NCBI GenBank assembly: GCA_964503045.1
Contig: CAZCZI010000018.1
Span: 1 to 64,000 of the forward strand
Length of the DNA: 64,000 nucleotides
Source: CAYZJR01 sp964503045
GTDB lineage: Bacteria > Cyanobacteriota > Vampirovibrionia > Obscuribacterales > Obscuribacteraceae
Reading direction: 5' to 3'
The notes beneath the pieces were generated by a model. It searched no databases. It was not told where the DNA came from and saw only the letters and a list, made by a program, of their open reading frames with translations. Positions 62,918 through 64,000 of the stretch are shown one piece after another; within the stretch, counting starts at the first letter, position 1, and each line of letters opens with the position of its first letter. A program made the translations under genes and the position numbers.

Positions 62918-63392
62918 CGAGCTTCATGAACACCTCCCAGTTTGCGTTACCGGTCATGTTTGCCATCGCATTACAGATCTCTGCCTCCAGAGTTTCCTTT
63001 CGCAGTCCTTTCCAAATTGCATCCGAAAGCCGAACAAGCAAATCTTCCAATGTCGGATTGGGTTCTCTTTTAGCCCCACCGTGCGTCCAGGCGAAGCGAC
63101 AGTGACCCTCGGGAAAACCTCTGCCTTTTAGAATTTTGAGACCCATTTCTTCATGCTGTCTGCCTGGTCCGATCAACTCGTCTTGATGAACAGCTTTTCC
63201 GATATCATGAGTAGCGGCTCCAAACCTGACAGCGGCCCGGTCGTAAGACAGGTCGGGCCAGGCAGCGTCTATGTCATCCGTGAGCGTGCAAGCCACATCG
63301 TGCACCAGTGTAAGATGGGCCACTAGACGCGGTGGGGCCCCGAGTTCATTGAGAAGAGCGTCCACTTCTTCTGGCAACGGTCTGAGTTTCAT
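62847..63392 (-). CDS. HD-domain protein
   Basis: The 181-residue protein carries the HD signature of metal-dependent phosphohydrolases: HDVACTLTD at an N-terminal helix, then the core GAATHDIGKAVHQDEL with the His-Asp pair. The helical segment with HGGAKREPNPTLEDLLVRLS follows. HD proteins hydrolyse nucleotides or phosphates; the substrate is not known. The start is ATG 63392. The downstream gene overlaps its end on the same strand. Confidence 0.82.
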   Translation of the reverse strand: MKLRPLPEEVDALLNELGAPPRLVAHLTLVHDVACTLTDDIDAAWPDLSYDRAAVRFGAATHDIGKAVHQDELIGPGRQHEEMGLKILKGRGFPEGHCRFAWTHGGAKREPNPTLEDLLVRLSDAIWKGLRKETLEAEICNAMANMTGNANWEVFMKLDDIICGITNESDQRLHWQNLHSV

Positions 63393-64000
63393 ATCGTAAC
63401 AATACTTCGATGCTCATTAATCTGACTGTTATAGCATCGATCCGAAGACTTTTGAGCGCCGAGGACATAGACAACGCAACAGAGTCAGTCTGGGTGCAAA
63501 ATACTGGGGATTTTCCCGTTTCGCACCGGCGCGTTCTTGAGGTCGCCACGGGTGCGGGCACTTTTCGCTCGGACACTCGTTGTCCTCGCCTCAGTGCCGC
63601 ACAAGTGTTCGATTTCGACTGGTATAAAGGCAGCGACCTTTTGGCTGTTCATTTTTGTTGCAGGTTTTGCTTCTGATTGCAAGCAAGAGCTGAAAGATCA
63701 TTTGCTCGATTTGTAGAGCCCCTGCGACACAGAAGTGATTATGTTCCCAAACTGAATATGTTCCGTCTGCCATCGAAACGGCGATGCATGCTAGCGGTGC
63801 GCGAGTCATACGCAACATAATAATCATAAAGAATCGAGCCAATTTAGAAACCGGATTCCTACTTCTAGGTATCAGCCCTTAGGCTGATGTTGAGTGAATG
63901 CAGACCAGACAAGATGGGATGTACCGACGCTTATCCGACAAGTTTCGATTTAAAACGAAAATCCGGTGGTTTTCATACCGACCGTGAAATTTGAACCTCA
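63393..64000. other. Right-edge stretch with a hairpin and no supported gene
   Basis: Two frames (63410-63676 plus, 63591-63842 minus) overlap one another without ribosome sites, so neither is called. The plus one contains DIDNATESVWVQNTGDFPVS, which looks protein-like but matches nothing I can name. A perfect hairpin (ATCAGCC-CTTA-GGCTGAT) lies at 63871-63888. The last 110 bases are featureless. Confidence 0.4.
63871..63888. other. Perfect 7-bp hairpin
   Basis: ATCAGCC pairs with GGCTGAT around a CTTA loop. No T-run follows, so it is not a typical terminator. Confidence 0.55.

Noticed and set aside
63410..63676. A plus-strand frame at the right edge with a faint resemblance to an ATP synthase epsilon-type or other small domain
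   Set aside because: The similarity is too weak to name, and no ribosome site or operon context supports it.
1..64000. CRISPR arrays, tRNA or rRNA genes, insertion sequences and integrases
   Set aside because: I looked for regular spaced repeats, cloverleaf-like stretches, terminal inverted repeats with transposase genes and complete recombinases, and recognised none; the resolvase-like genes lack catalytic residues and DNA-binding domains.

Overview
This 64 kb window is chromosomal DNA from a Gram-negative-type bacterium. A TolC-family outer-membrane channel, an HlyD adaptor, a cyclic beta-glucan synthase and exported peroxidase, sulfatase and lipoproteins all imply two membranes. Many TPR proteins, EF-hand proteins, a caspase-like protease, a giant leaderless YD-like protein and scattered short operons would fit an uncultured lineage such as Candidatus Obscuribacterales (Melainabacteria/Vampirovibrionia). 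That assignment is an inference from gene style. No rRNA, tRNA, CRISPR, integrase or insertion sequence was recognised.

Layout. 1-9.3 kb: the end of an unknown gene, repeated GCGATATCGC palindromes, TPR proteins (one paralogous pair translationally coupled), a membrane-fused spermidine-synthase-like protein, a DUF2167 protein and an NAD-dependent epimerase. 9.4-18 kb: one 2886-residue cyclic beta-1,2-glucan synthase-like gene, with a rho-independent terminator between it and the convergent TPR gene. 18-27 kb: DUF2252 protein, EF-hand protein, Het-C-like exported protein, caspase-like protease, LolA-like protein, exported 2H phosphoesterase-like protein and an exported sulfatase. 27-32 kb: two TPR proteins, a urea transporter, the deleted remnant of a TIGR01777-type epimerase and a small conserved-looking ORF. 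32-37.5 kb: an ABC exporter-HlyD-TolC operon followed by an ArsR-family regulator. 37-42 kb: metallophosphoesterase, DUF1152 protein, a divergent histidine kinase/response regulator pair and a second EF-hand protein. 43-50 kb: a giant protein with a possible papain/calpain-like C-terminal domain, a propeller-like neighbour, a lipoprotein and a fragment of a response regulator. 50.8-52.6 kb: universal stress proteins. 53-55 kb: a degenerate GGDEF-like protein and two convergent resolvase-like proteins that lack the catalytic serine. 55-59.5 kb: an exported KatG, a decayed SrpA-type catalase-family peroxidase, a MurF-type ligase and a 33-codon ORF. 59.5-64 kb: small unknown genes, a strong promoter with a palindrome, and an HD-domain protein.

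The most coherent new signal is a shared AT-rich element, TGWATATNTAGATAT. It occurs in the arsR promoter, at the start region of the ABC exporter operon and beneath a near-consensus promoter at 60.4 kb. Together these suggest a small ArsR-controlled regulon built around the exporter. A second theme is gene decay and fragment duplication: at least three recognisable gene remnants, and two short duplicated coding fragments (77 and 43 bp) that sit just downstream of unrelated genes, far from their intact sources.
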